A DNA stretch of 64,000 bases, taken from Paenibacillus sp. BIHB 4019. Lineage in GTDB: Bacteria > Bacillota > Bacilli > Paenibacillales > Paenibacillaceae. The notes beneath the pieces were generated by a model. That model was not told where the DNA came from. It did no database searches and saw only the letters and a program-made list of their open reading frames with translations. The translations under genes and the position numbers were made by a program. Numbering within the stretch: the stretch's first letter is position 1; each line of letters starts with the position of its first letter. Shown in pieces: positions 31,451-39,394 of this stretch. The stretch lies in contig NZ_CP016808.1 of the NCBI RefSeq assembly GCF_002741035.1, positions 6,806,501-6,870,500 on the forward strand, given 5' to 3'.

Positions 31451-32491
31451 TTATGGGGTTGCATGCGTAAGCTTGCTGCTGGTGGAATGGCGGAGCAGAC
31501 AGCGATAAGGTATGACCATTTTGACGGCGATTTCATATTGATTTTCCAAATAATCGATCAGCAGCTTGACTGCGAACATGCCCATCTCCAGCTTGGGCAC
31601 ATGAATGGTTGAAAGCGGCGGCGAAGTAAATTCGGATATTTCAATGTTATCGACGCCAAAAAAAGCAATGTCATCGGGAATTTTCAGCTCGCGCTCCGTC
31701 GCTGCGCGCATCGCCGCAATAGCCATCATGTCGCTGGCGGCAAAAATAGCCGTCGGCCGCTGCGCATTGTTCGCAAAAGCCTGCTTCGTCAGCTCGTAGC
31801 TGAGCGCCACATCCCATTTCACATTAATGACCCATTCATCGTCAATCGGCAAGCCCGCTTCCTTCAAGGCGCTTTGATACCCGAGAAAACGTTTTTCCGC
31901 ACGGAAGTCATCCTTGTATTCCGAGCCGCCTATATAGGCGATATGGCGATGGCCCTGCGCGATAAGATGGTTCACCGCTTCCTTCGCAGCCGCCTCCCGG
32001 TCATAGCTGACCACGGGAACCTCCCGATCGGCAATATCGACGCCGACGACCGCCCGGACATTCGCTTTAATCCAGCGGTACGCTTCAGGATCGATCCGCT
32101 CCACGACGAGCATGCCGTCGATTTGATGCTCCTTCACGAGTGCCTGAAGCTGCTCGGTATCGGTTTCCTTCTCAATGCTGTATACGAATTCGAGGCGCAT
32201 GCCCGAGGCGGCAAGCTCCTTCTCTATCCCTTCCAATATGACGGAAAAATAAGGGTTGTTGTATTTGTTTTGCGGAATCGCGACTACGCAGCCAATTCTA
32301 TAGGCTGTTTTGGCTTCTGCCTTTTTCTTCTTTGCCGGTCGAAGCGTGCGATAGCCAAGCTGCTCGGCGGTTTCCCAAATTTTTTTACGGGTCTCGTCGC
32401 TAACGGAGCGATTCGCATCGTTCTTCATTACGCGTGAAACCGTCGAGATGGATACGCCAACGCGATCCGCTATATCTTTCAGTTTAGCCAT
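31451..32491 (-). CDS. LacI-family transcriptional regulator
   Basis: The 346-residue protein starts MAKLKDIADRVGVSISTVSR, a LacI helix-turn-helix and hinge (to about residue 60). A periplasmic-binding-like effector domain follows (IGCVVAIPQNKYNNPYFSVI, then HRHIAYIGG and FGVDNIEISEF). It most likely binds ATTTGCSGCAAAT, found upstream of its own gene, the CUT1 operon and the DUF4832 gene. The inducer is unknown; the regulon suggests a plant polysaccharide fragment. Confidence 0.93.
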   Translation of the reverse strand: MAKLKDIADRVGVSISTVSRVMKNDANRSVSDETRKKIWETAEQLGYRTLRPAKKKKAEAKTAYRIGCVVAIPQNKYNNPYFSVILEGIEKELAASGMRLEFVYSIEKETDTEQLQALVKEHQIDGMLVVERIDPEAYRWIKANVRAVVGVDIADREVPVVSYDREAAAKEAVNHLIAQGHRHIAYIGGSEYKDDFRAEKRFLGYQSALKEAGLPIDDEWVINVKWDVALSYELTKQAFANNAQRPTAIFAASDMMAIAAMRAATERELKIPDDIAFFGVDNIEISEFTSPPLSTIHVPKLEMGMFAVKLLIDYLENQYEIAVKMVIPYRCLLRHSTSSKLTHATP

Positions 32492-32568
32492 TCCTGATTC
32501 CTCTCTTCACCCAAGCAATAGATATAAGCCCGACTATAATTGGGGCAAATTTTATTTGACTAACAATA

Positions 32569-32581
32569 ATTTGCGGCAAAT
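32569..32581. promoter_or_regulatory. LacI operator at its own gene
   Basis: ATTTGCGGCAAAT lies 78 bp upstream of the regulator start. A weaker copy (ATTGGGGCAAAT) lies 20 bp closer to the gene. Identical sites are at 38884, 39009 and 39187. Confidence 0.75.
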
Positions 32582-32633
32582 ATAATTTTATAGCCCAGCC
32601 CCGGGGAAGTCAAGGAAATCGCCGTTTCTTAAC

Positions 32634-32680
32634 CGCAAAAAAACACCAGGGAGGCTTGCTTTGCCCTGGCGTTTTTTGCG
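32634..32680. terminator. Terminator after the beta-helix gene
   Basis: CGCAAAAAA.ACCAGGG and CCCTGG.GTTTTTTGCG pair almost perfectly. Long A and T runs on both sides allow both directions. Confidence 0.85.
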
Positions 32681-32714
32681 TCTTTTTAACCGTTTGCCTG
32701 CTCAAGTTCTGCCG

Positions 32715-34256
32715 CTACTCGTCTGCACCAATATTAACGGTCGCATCCTGCACACGCGGCTGCCCATCGATATCCAGTAAACCGATAATCGCGGTATCCG
32801 TATCGCCAGCATTAATAGCCGGGGAGGTCGCTTGCAGATGGAAGTCATTCAATGAGGCATTTACGAACTTAGGATCAACAAATAAGGAATGCGAGTCATT
32901 GCCGGAATTCGCTTTGTAGGCAGCGTAGCCGTCATACTCGACATTTTTCCAAACCCAATAGGCCTCCGAGCTTCTGCCTGCTGTAAAATACAAATTGTAA
33001 TCGACGATGTTGCCGGCGTTTTGCGTATATTCATTATAGATGAGGACGCCTGTCGAGCTGGCCACCATAATATTGTTTTTAATCACGTTATTTTTCGTAT
33101 CGAATTGAACGTAAAGCTGGCCGCTGCCATCGCCGAGCGTATCGTTTTTGTACAGCGTATTGTTGACGATTTTGCTGTCTGTCGTCGACCCGCGCTGCTT
33201 ATCGTAGCCGCCCATAGCAATGCCGGTTAGACGGTTGTTGTAAATGATATTGCTGCGAACGGTAATATGGCTCGTTGATTTGCCTTTATGCTCGGAAGCG
33301 ATTTCGATGCCAATATCATTGTTGTAGCTGTAGTTTTGCTCTATGATGCTGTCCTTGCCGCCATCGACATAAATGCCGCCAGCTGCGTTGCTGTTGTTTG
33401 GCAATTTCTTGCCGTAAGAAGGGTTGTTATTGGACGTAATGTTATAGACCCGGTTGCCCTTCACTAGACCGCCCCGAACCTGATCATAGGCTGCATTCGG
33501 GGCGGTTCCCTCAAAGCCGATCAGGTCGATGCCGATATTGTCATTGTCATGGATCAAATTATTCGTTACTTCGAACGTATCCACATTGCCATTGAGCACA
33601 AGCGATTCGCTGGAGCCGAGCACCAGATTGTACAGCTCATTGCCGTCGATCGTCAGATGGTTAAGCGAGGCCGGCGACTTCGTCCCATATACGGCAATGC
33701 CATGAGCATCACGGCCTTGCAGGCCGCTGCCTGTCGGCGTCACCGTATTTTTAATTGCATGAACTTTATTGTCCAGCAGGCCGATATAGCTTCCAGCTCC
33801 GCTTACATAGATGCCTATTGGCACCTTATTTTTCGATGTGCTTGTAAAATTGCGGATTTCCAAGCCTTTAATGGTCACATGGCTGACATCGGTCAAGTTA
33901 ACGAGCCCTTCCGCCCCACTCGCCGTCAGACCCGCGCCGTCAATAACAGCCACCTCTTCTGCGTAGTTCGTGAAGAGGATTGGCCCTGCCGCAGCCGAGC
34001 CAGAGCGGGTTATGTTCAGCTTCTGGTTGTACACGCCGCCCCGAACGTAAACTGTGCTTCCAGCTGGCACCGCATCAGCTGCATGCTGCAGCGTTTTCCA
34101 TGGCGCGGTTATCGTACCGGCATTAGAATCATTGCCCGTCGTTGCGACATAATATTCGGCTCCCTCCGCCGAAACGTCCGGTCCCGAAACACCGATGACG
34201 AGCAAGGTGAATACCGCCATGCCGAGCATGGCTGTTACATATTTATTCATTTTCAT
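32715..34256 (-). CDS. Secreted parallel beta-helix protein, polysaccharide lyase/hydrolase-like
   Basis: The 513-residue protein has a signal peptide (MAVFTLLVIGVSGPDVSAEG, cleavage near SAEG) and then YYVATTGNDSNAGT...PWKTLQHAADAV, a DUF1565-type opening. About 14 right-handed beta-helix coils follow, rich in NN and NTLY (IEQNYSYNNDIGIEIAS). The fold is shared with pectate lyases, alginate lyases and related hydrolases that cut plant or algal polymers outside the cell. Catalytic residues cannot be assigned by eye. GGAG is 13 bases before ATG, rather far. It follows the CUT1 operon but lies behind a terminator. Confidence 0.85.
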   Translation of the reverse strand: MKMNKYVTAMLGMAVFTLLVIGVSGPDVSAEGAEYYVATTGNDSNAGTITAPWKTLQHAADAVPAGSTVYVRGGVYNQKLNITRSGSAAAGPILFTNYAEEVAVIDGAGLTASGAEGLVNLTDVSHVTIKGLEIRNFTSTSKNKVPIGIYVSGAGSYIGLLDNKVHAIKNTVTPTGSGLQGRDAHGIAVYGTKSPASLNHLTIDGNELYNLVLGSSESLVLNGNVDTFEVTNNLIHDNDNIGIDLIGFEGTAPNAAYDQVRGGLVKGNRVYNITSNNNPSYGKKLPNNSNAAGGIYVDGGKDSIIEQNYSYNNDIGIEIASEHKGKSTSHITVRSNIIYNNRLTGIAMGGYDKQRGSTTDSKIVNNTLYKNDTLGDGSGQLYVQFDTKNNVIKNNIMVASSTGVLIYNEYTQNAGNIVDYNLYFTAGRSSEAYWVWKNVEYDGYAAYKANSGNDSHSLFVDPKFVNASLNDFHLQATSPAINAGDTDTAIIGLLDIDGQPRVQDATVNIGADE

Positions 34257-34404
34257 GACGAACGATCATCTCCTTGAGGAATGCTCCACTTTCGTAGCAG
34301 CCATTATGCTGTAGACCTCTGCTTATTTTGCCAGATAGATGGCCTCGTGGCTACCTTTTCTATTATATCGGCATTCTATAGGCCGTACCTTACACAATTA
34401 CAAA

Positions 34405-34449
34405 ACAACAGCAGCCCGGAACCGTAAGCTCGGTTCCAAGCTGCTGTTA
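34405..34449 (-). terminator. Terminator after the CUT1 binding-protein gene
   Basis: AACAGCAG..GGAACC and GGTTCC..CTGCTGTT form the stem. It separates the transport operon from the beta-helix gene. Confidence 0.85.
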
Positions 34450-34458
34450 TTTTTCGTC

Positions 34459-35823
34459 TTAGTTTACTTTGGAAGTCAATTCCTTAATCGCCGCCATTAG
34501 ATCGCCTTCGCCCGCAAGCGGAAGCTTGAGCGATTGCTCGCCATACGTCCATACGAGGTCGGTTTTCTTCGCCGTGAACGGCGATACGATGCCGTATTGC
34601 TGGGCGTCAAGGAAGATTTTGTTCGCTTCGCCCATCGTTTCGATATATGCGTCCGATGCCGCTTTATTAGCCGGAATCGAATACCCTTGCTTCGCCAGCT
34701 CCGTCTGCCCTTCTGGGCCCGCAAGCCATGCCAGCAGCTTGTAAGCTGCCGCTTCATGCTTCGTATTCGCGCTGATTGCCATGCCTGCCGGCTGGACAAC
34801 CGTTTGGTTCGTCTTGAACTTCGGCAAATAAGAGATGCCGTAATCAATGCCCGCTTCTTTATAGTTGGCCGTATTCCAGCTGCCGCCCGGATTCATTGCA
34901 ACCTTGCCTGTTGTAATCGCAAGGTTGACTTGGCCGCCAAGCCCTTCGATTTGCGCAGGCGTTGTGTTGATCTTTTTATTTTTCGTCAAATCAATAAAAT
35001 ATTGCAGCACTTCAATCGATTCCGGCGTATCGAGCGCAAGTGTTCCGTCATCATTGACGAGCTTGCCGCCATTCGACCACAGCTCAGGCTCCAGGAACCA
35101 GTCCATCGTCGAGCCTGGGGAAATCGAAAGGCCCCATTGCACGATGTTTTTGCCATCAAAGCCCGCTTCGCCTGCGTTTTTGCCGTTTTTATCAAACGTC
35201 AGCTTCGTTGCGATATCGGTAATTTCATCCCAAGTTGGCTCAAGCGATGGCACCGGCGCCTTCAGCGGGTTTGTTTTTTCATCAGAGAACAACGCTTTAT
35301 TGTAGTACCATACGATGACGTTCGCATCAATGGGCAGCGACACCTGCTTGCCTTGATACTTATGAAGTCCCAGCAAGCTCGGATCCACATTGTTCAAATC
35401 AAATTTGTTGCCTTCGAGCAAGCCGTCCAGCTCTTTAAAAATGCCCAGCTCCGCATATTTCTCTACATAAGCATAGCTGGTTTTGAATACGTCTGGAAGC
35501 GTACCGCCTGCGGCATTCGCCGTCAGTCCGTCCCAGTAGCTGCCCCAGTCCTTGCCTTCCAGCTTGACGGTAATGCTCGGATTAGCCGTCATGAACTTGT
35601 TTAACAATTCCTGTGTGCGCTGAAGCTCCTCGGCCGTTCCCCATTGGGAATAGGTAATCGTTACAGCCTCTTCAGCTGGCGCGCTGGAATTGCCGCCGGC
35701 GCTTGCTGGATTCGCCGTATTCGTCTGTCCGCCTGCATTGCCGCCTCCGCAGCCCGTTACAAGAATAGACGTAGCCAACAACGTAGTACCTACACTCAAC
35801 TTCCATTTGCTCTTCGTTTTCAT
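34459..35823 (-). CDS. CUT1 substrate-binding lipoprotein
   Basis: The 454-residue protein starts with a lipoprotein signal (KLSVGTTLLATSILVTGCGG; lipobox VTGC), then a Gly/Asn/Ser linker and a solute-binding domain (ITYSQWGTAEELQRTQELLN, ending in YGEQSLKLPLAGEGDLMAA). It should bind an oligosaccharide for the two permeases upstream in the operon. Having the binding protein last is less usual. AGGGGA lies seven bases before ATG. Confidence 0.92.
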   Translation of the reverse strand: MKTKSKWKLSVGTTLLATSILVTGCGGGNAGGQTNTANPASAGGNSSAPAEEAVTITYSQWGTAEELQRTQELLNKFMTANPSITVKLEGKDWGSYWDGLTANAAGGTLPDVFKTSYAYVEKYAELGIFKELDGLLEGNKFDLNNVDPSLLGLHKYQGKQVSLPIDANVIVWYYNKALFSDEKTNPLKAPVPSLEPTWDEITDIATKLTFDKNGKNAGEAGFDGKNIVQWGLSISPGSTMDWFLEPELWSNGGKLVNDDGTLALDTPESIEVLQYFIDLTKNKKINTTPAQIEGLGGQVNLAITTGKVAMNPGGSWNTANYKEAGIDYGISYLPKFKTNQTVVQPAGMAISANTKHEAAAYKLLAWLAGPEGQTELAKQGYSIPANKAASDAYIETMGEANKIFLDAQQYGIVSPFTAKKTDLVWTYGEQSLKLPLAGEGDLMAAIKELTSKVN

Positions 35824-35881
35824 ATACAGTTCCCCTTTTACGTCATGTAGAAAGCAAGAAAACCAGAAACAGACCGCGCCA

Positions 35882-36724
35882 TTACCCTTTGGAGCCCGTC
35901 AGCACCACCCCTTCCACAATGTAGCGTTGTGCGAAGAAATAAAGCAGGCCAATCGGAATGATGCTAATGAAAGCACCAGCAGCAAGCGCAGGGAAATCCT
36001 GGCTAGTTTGTCCAATCAGCAGCTGCAGGCCAACACTTAGCGTGAACAGCTCATTATTTTTGATATACAAAAACGGTCCGAGAAAATCGAGCCAAGAGTT
36101 GACGAAGGCGAAAATGATCGTCGTAATAATAATCGGCTTGGAGAGCGGCATAATGACTCGCGCATATACGGTCCAGCGATTGCCGCCATCGAGATAAGTC
36201 GCCTCATCCAGCTCCTGCGGAATCGTCAGAAAAAATTGCCGGAACAGAAAAATGTAATAAGCGCCTCCGAGCCATGCCGGAACGATCAGCGGCAGCCACG
36301 TATCGATCCACCCCAGCTTCGCAAACAGCACATACGATGGAATCATCATAATAGATGGCGGAATCATCAGCGTCAGCAGCACGATCGGAAAAAGCTTGTC
36401 CCGGTATTTCGTCGCAAAACGCGAAAAGCCATAAGCCACAATCGAGCTGGAAACGACAGCGCCCAAAGCGACGAAAAACGAAATTGCAAAGGAGTTTTGA
36501 ATCCACTGCCACATCATCGGCTGGACGGCAAACAATCGCTCAAACGCCTCAAAGTTCATCTGTTCTGGAAAAATAGTCGGCGGCACCTTGTACGTCTCCG
36601 CCTTCGTCTTCATCATGGTCGAGAGCAACCACACGAGAGGCCCTACAAATAACACCAACGCTATGAGAAGCAATGCATATTTGGAGACCGCTGCTGTCAT
36701 GCTGCTCTTTTGCCCGCCATTCAT
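35882..36724 (-). CDS. CUT1 ABC transporter permease, MalG/AraQ type
   Basis: The 280-residue permease has six helices and the EAA loop DEATYLDGGNRWTVYARVIMP (about 185-205), where Glu-Ala-Thr replaces the usual Glu-Ala-Ala. It ends in VEGVVLTGSKG, the usual MalG-type tail. It starts 10 bases after the preceding permease gene. The operator at 38884 upstream of the operon puts it under the LacI regulator. Confidence 0.92.
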   Translation of the reverse strand: MNGGQKSSMTAAVSKYALLLIALVLFVGPLVWLLSTMMKTKAETYKVPPTIFPEQMNFEAFERLFAVQPMMWQWIQNSFAISFFVALGAVVSSSIVAYGFSRFATKYRDKLFPIVLLTLMIPPSIMMIPSYVLFAKLGWIDTWLPLIVPAWLGGAYYIFLFRQFFLTIPQELDEATYLDGGNRWTVYARVIMPLSKPIIITTIIFAFVNSWLDFLGPFLYIKNNELFTLSVGLQLLIGQTSQDFPALAAGAFISIIPIGLLYFFAQRYIVEGVVLTGSKG

Positions 36725-36734
36725 ATAGATCCCC

Positions 36735-37628
36735 CTATCTCTCTCCTTCGTAATACACGAAGCGATTCGATATTTTCATCAGCACAAAGGTGACGAGCGA
36801 GATCAGCGCAAACAGAAAGATCGATTGTGACATCGCCATGCTGAACTTCAAGTCGGTAAAGGCCGATTTGTAAATATTGTAGACAAATGTATATGCTGCG
36901 TAGTTCGGACCGCCCTTGGAGAGCAGCAGCGCCTCCGTAAACATTTGAAAGTTGTACATCGTTTGAATAATGATGACGAATAAAATCGAAGGGCTAATCA
37001 TCGGCAGCGTGATGGCTAAAAATTTGCGGACACCAGCCGCCCCGTCGATTTCAGCCGCCTCATACAAATGCCTTGGCACATTTTTGAGCGCCGCCAGAAA
37101 GATCAGCACTCCGCTTCCCGAAATCCATACTTGCAGCAGGATAATAACCGGCTTAATCGTATGCTCGCTTCCGAGCCAATCGGTTTTGTCGAAGCCGAGC
37201 AAACCTAACCCCGCATTCAAGATGCCAAATTCCGCATTGAAGACGAGCCGCCAAATAATGACGGTTGCCACAATTGGCACAAGCGTAGGCAAGTAATAGA
37301 AGGTACGGAACAACGCAATGCCCTTCACATTAAAATTAAGCAGCATCGCCAGCACCAGCATGCCCGCCGTTACGATCGGAACACCGAAAACGACGAAATA
37401 CATCGTGTTGAGCAAGCTTTTCAGAAAAATCGGATCATCAATCATATGAATGAAGTTATCGAAGCCGACAAAGTTATAATTGACCGCGCCCGGCAGCTTC
37501 GCATCCGTAAACGCATAAAACACCGAAGTGCCGAATGGAATCAGGAAGAAAATCGTAAAGCCAATGATCCACGGCATAATAAATAGGAAAAACAGCAATG
37601 TGTCATATTTTCGCAAGCTATTCATCAT
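36735..37628 (-). CDS. CUT1 ABC transporter permease, MalF/UgpA type
   Basis: The 297-residue permease has the N-terminal cytoplasmic start, FFLFIMPWIIGFTIFFLIPF as first helix, and the EAA loop EAAEIDGAAGVRKFLAITLP (about 214-233). GGGG precedes two adjacent ATG codons; the second (37623-37625) has the better spacing and may be the true start. It follows the oxidoreductase gene by eight bases. Confidence 0.92.
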   Translation of the reverse strand: MMNSLRKYDTLLFFLFIMPWIIGFTIFFLIPFGTSVFYAFTDAKLPGAVNYNFVGFDNFIHMIDDPIFLKSLLNTMYFVVFGVPIVTAGMLVLAMLLNFNVKGIALFRTFYYLPTLVPIVATVIIWRLVFNAEFGILNAGLGLLGFDKTDWLGSEHTIKPVIILLQVWISGSGVLIFLAALKNVPRHLYEAAEIDGAAGVRKFLAITLPMISPSILFVIIIQTMYNFQMFTEALLLSKGGPNYAAYTFVYNIYKSAFTDLKFSMAMSQSIFLFALISLVTFVLMKISNRFVYYEGER

Positions 37629-37636
37629 GACACCCC

Positions 37637-38737
37637 TTAGCCAGTGATTTCTTCTAAATAGACGTACCGTTCTTCTAAAATAGATTTTTCGGCAGCGAGC
37701 GCGATCAGCAGCGCATTACGTCCAACCTGCGCCGTCGCAAACGGCTGCCTGCCTTCTCTTACGCATTTCAAGAAATCGATACGCTGCGTTTGGCCGCCTG
37801 TATGTCCGCCCATAATCGAATCCGACGTTACGTCAATGTCGAGATGGTCCTTCGTCCAATCCTCGCCGCCAACGATATCAATCGTCTTGTCATTGCGCGC
37901 AACCATCTGTCCGCCATTGTCGCCAATTAAGCCGATTTCAAGTCCTTCGCCAAGCAAGTTTCTTGGCTTCAAATACATGCAAAGACCGAGGTTCGCCTTG
38001 CTGCCATTGTCATAATCAATCGTAATGAAGGCGTGATCGACGATCGACGTATCGGAAATATTTTTCGCTGGATAATGGCTGTAGGAATTCGTAATGAGGT
38101 TCTCTTGCCCCTGCTTCATCACATGCTGGCCGCCGGAAGCAAATACGCGTACTGGATTCGCCTGAATCATCCAATTGAAAATATCAAAGTGGTGGCAATC
38201 CTTCTCGACGATCGCTCCGCCCGATCTCGACTTGTCATAAAACCATTCAGTTGGCGGGAACGGATCACGAAACTCCTTGCACCACATTAGCTTCACATCG
38301 CCCAGACGTCCATTTTCCAGCTCCTTGGCCATTCGGCGGTACAAGTTGGAATAACGGTAAACGAGCCCGATTTGCAAAATGCGCCCGGATTTTTCTGCCG
38401 CTTCAATGATGGCATCGCAATCCTCAATCGTGTGGGCAACCGGCTTTTCCAGAAAAACATGCTTGCCTGCCTCCAGAAAAGCAACCGCCACCTCGCGGTG
38501 CAAATAGTTCGGGACGCTGATGACAACCGCATCCACATCTTCTTTATGCAGCAGCTCGCGGTAATCCGTTACAATAACCGGGCTGCTGTTTTTAAGCTCA
38601 GCAACGGTACGCGCTACGTTAGCTTCGTTCATATCGCAGATATAACGAACGTCACTATCCGGCAGCAAATCAAAACCGATGCAATGATGCGATCCCATAT
38701 CGCCGACACCGATAAAAGCCATTCTAATGTTCCCCAT
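37637..38737 (-). CDS. Gfo/Idh/MocA-family dehydrogenase, first gene of the CUT1 operon
   Basis: The 366-residue protein starts MGNIRMAFIGVGDMGSHHCI (Rossmann fold), with FLEKPVAHTIED near residue 92 and a C-terminal domain containing VEKDCHHFDIFNWMI. ATG at 38735-38737 was chosen because GGAG lies nine bases upstream; an earlier in-frame ATG has no such site. It may oxidise the imported sugar or its product. A strong promoter and a LacI operator lie upstream. Confidence 0.9.
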   Translation of the reverse strand: MGNIRMAFIGVGDMGSHHCIGFDLLPDSDVRYICDMNEANVARTVAELKNSSPVIVTDYRELLHKEDVDAVVISVPNYLHREVAVAFLEAGKHVFLEKPVAHTIEDCDAIIEAAEKSGRILQIGLVYRYSNLYRRMAKELENGRLGDVKLMWCKEFRDPFPPTEWFYDKSRSGGAIVEKDCHHFDIFNWMIQANPVRVFASGGQHVMKQGQENLITNSYSHYPAKNISDTSIVDHAFITIDYDNGSKANLGLCMYLKPRNLLGEGLEIGLIGDNGGQMVARNDKTIDIVGGEDWTKDHLDIDVTSDSIMGGHTGGQTQRIDFLKCVREGRQPFATAQVGRNALLIALAAEKSILEERYVYLEEITG

Positions 38738-38792
38738 GTCTACACACTCCGTTGTCATAAATTTTGCGGCATTCGTTATTCACCGCGTCTCA

Positions 38793-38809
38793 TGTCAGGT
38801 TATCTGACA
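38793..38809. promoter_or_regulatory. Inverted repeat in the CUT1 operon leader
   Basis: TGTCAG and CTGACA arms are 5 bp apart, about 20 bp downstream of the -10 box. This may be a second operator or a short leader hairpin. Confidence 0.4.
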
Positions 38810-38828
38810 AAGTTTTGTATCTGTTACG

Positions 38829-38857
38829 ATAGTAAAACAGTTCGCCTATGTTGTCAA
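38829..38857 (-). promoter_or_regulatory. Promoter of the CUT1 operon
   Basis: On the minus strand TTGACA (38852-38857) and TACTAT (38829-38834) are 17 bp apart. The start site is about 85 bases before the first gene. Confidence 0.8.
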
Positions 38858-38883
38858 TTAATTTTTGGCTAATTTTTCGCTAT

Positions 38884-38896
38884 ATTTGCGGCAAAT
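38884..38896. promoter_or_regulatory. LacI operator at the CUT1 operon
   Basis: ATTTGCGGCAAAT lies 26 bp upstream of the -35 box of the CUT1 operon. Together with the sites at 39009 and 39187 it could allow DNA looping. Confidence 0.8.
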
Positions 38897-39008
38897 AAAT
38901 TGATATTTGCTAAAAACCTTGAATTGGCTGGGGTTTCATCAGGTTTTCATATTTATAAAACGCTTACAAGATGCTGTTTGTTACACCTCTCTTTTCATCT
39001 CGTTAAGT

Positions 39009-39021
39009 ATTTGCCGCAAAT
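39009..39021. promoter_or_regulatory. LacI operator between the divergent units, middle copy
   Basis: ATTTGCCGCAAAT is identical to the sites at 38884 and 32569 on the other strand. It lies 125 bp from the first copy. Confidence 0.8.
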
Positions 39022-39186
39022 TTATTTCATTTGATATAGATTATTACATGGAAATGAAGTTTGTCAACTGCTTTATATTTAGGCAAATTTCATGCGGGAA
39101 TTGGAAATTTTCTCTTGTTCTGTATGTTCATATCGCCTATAATGCAACATATAACCGACTTCTGCATCATGAAAATCCCTCGAATT

Positions 39187-39199
39187 ATTTGCCGCAAAT
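39187..39199. promoter_or_regulatory. LacI operator nearest the DUF4832 gene
   Basis: ATTTGCCGCAAAT lies 196 bp before the secreted protein gene and 178 bp from the middle copy. The rest of this 657-bp gap is AT-rich and shows no further gene. Confidence 0.8.
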
Positions 39200-39394
39200 T
39201 TTCATTTTTAAAAATCTATCATCTAGATGTTCCTGCTCACAATGCTCTCATGAAGGTAACAAATTAAAGGCAGATTTGGACAAGCCCGCTGTTCTGCTGA
39301 AGGGAGGTGATTTACCTGTAAAATGGAAGGATAGACGGCTATTCGTTCGCTTGAAAGTACTAGCGGGACAACCCTATACCCAAGGAGGTTTACC

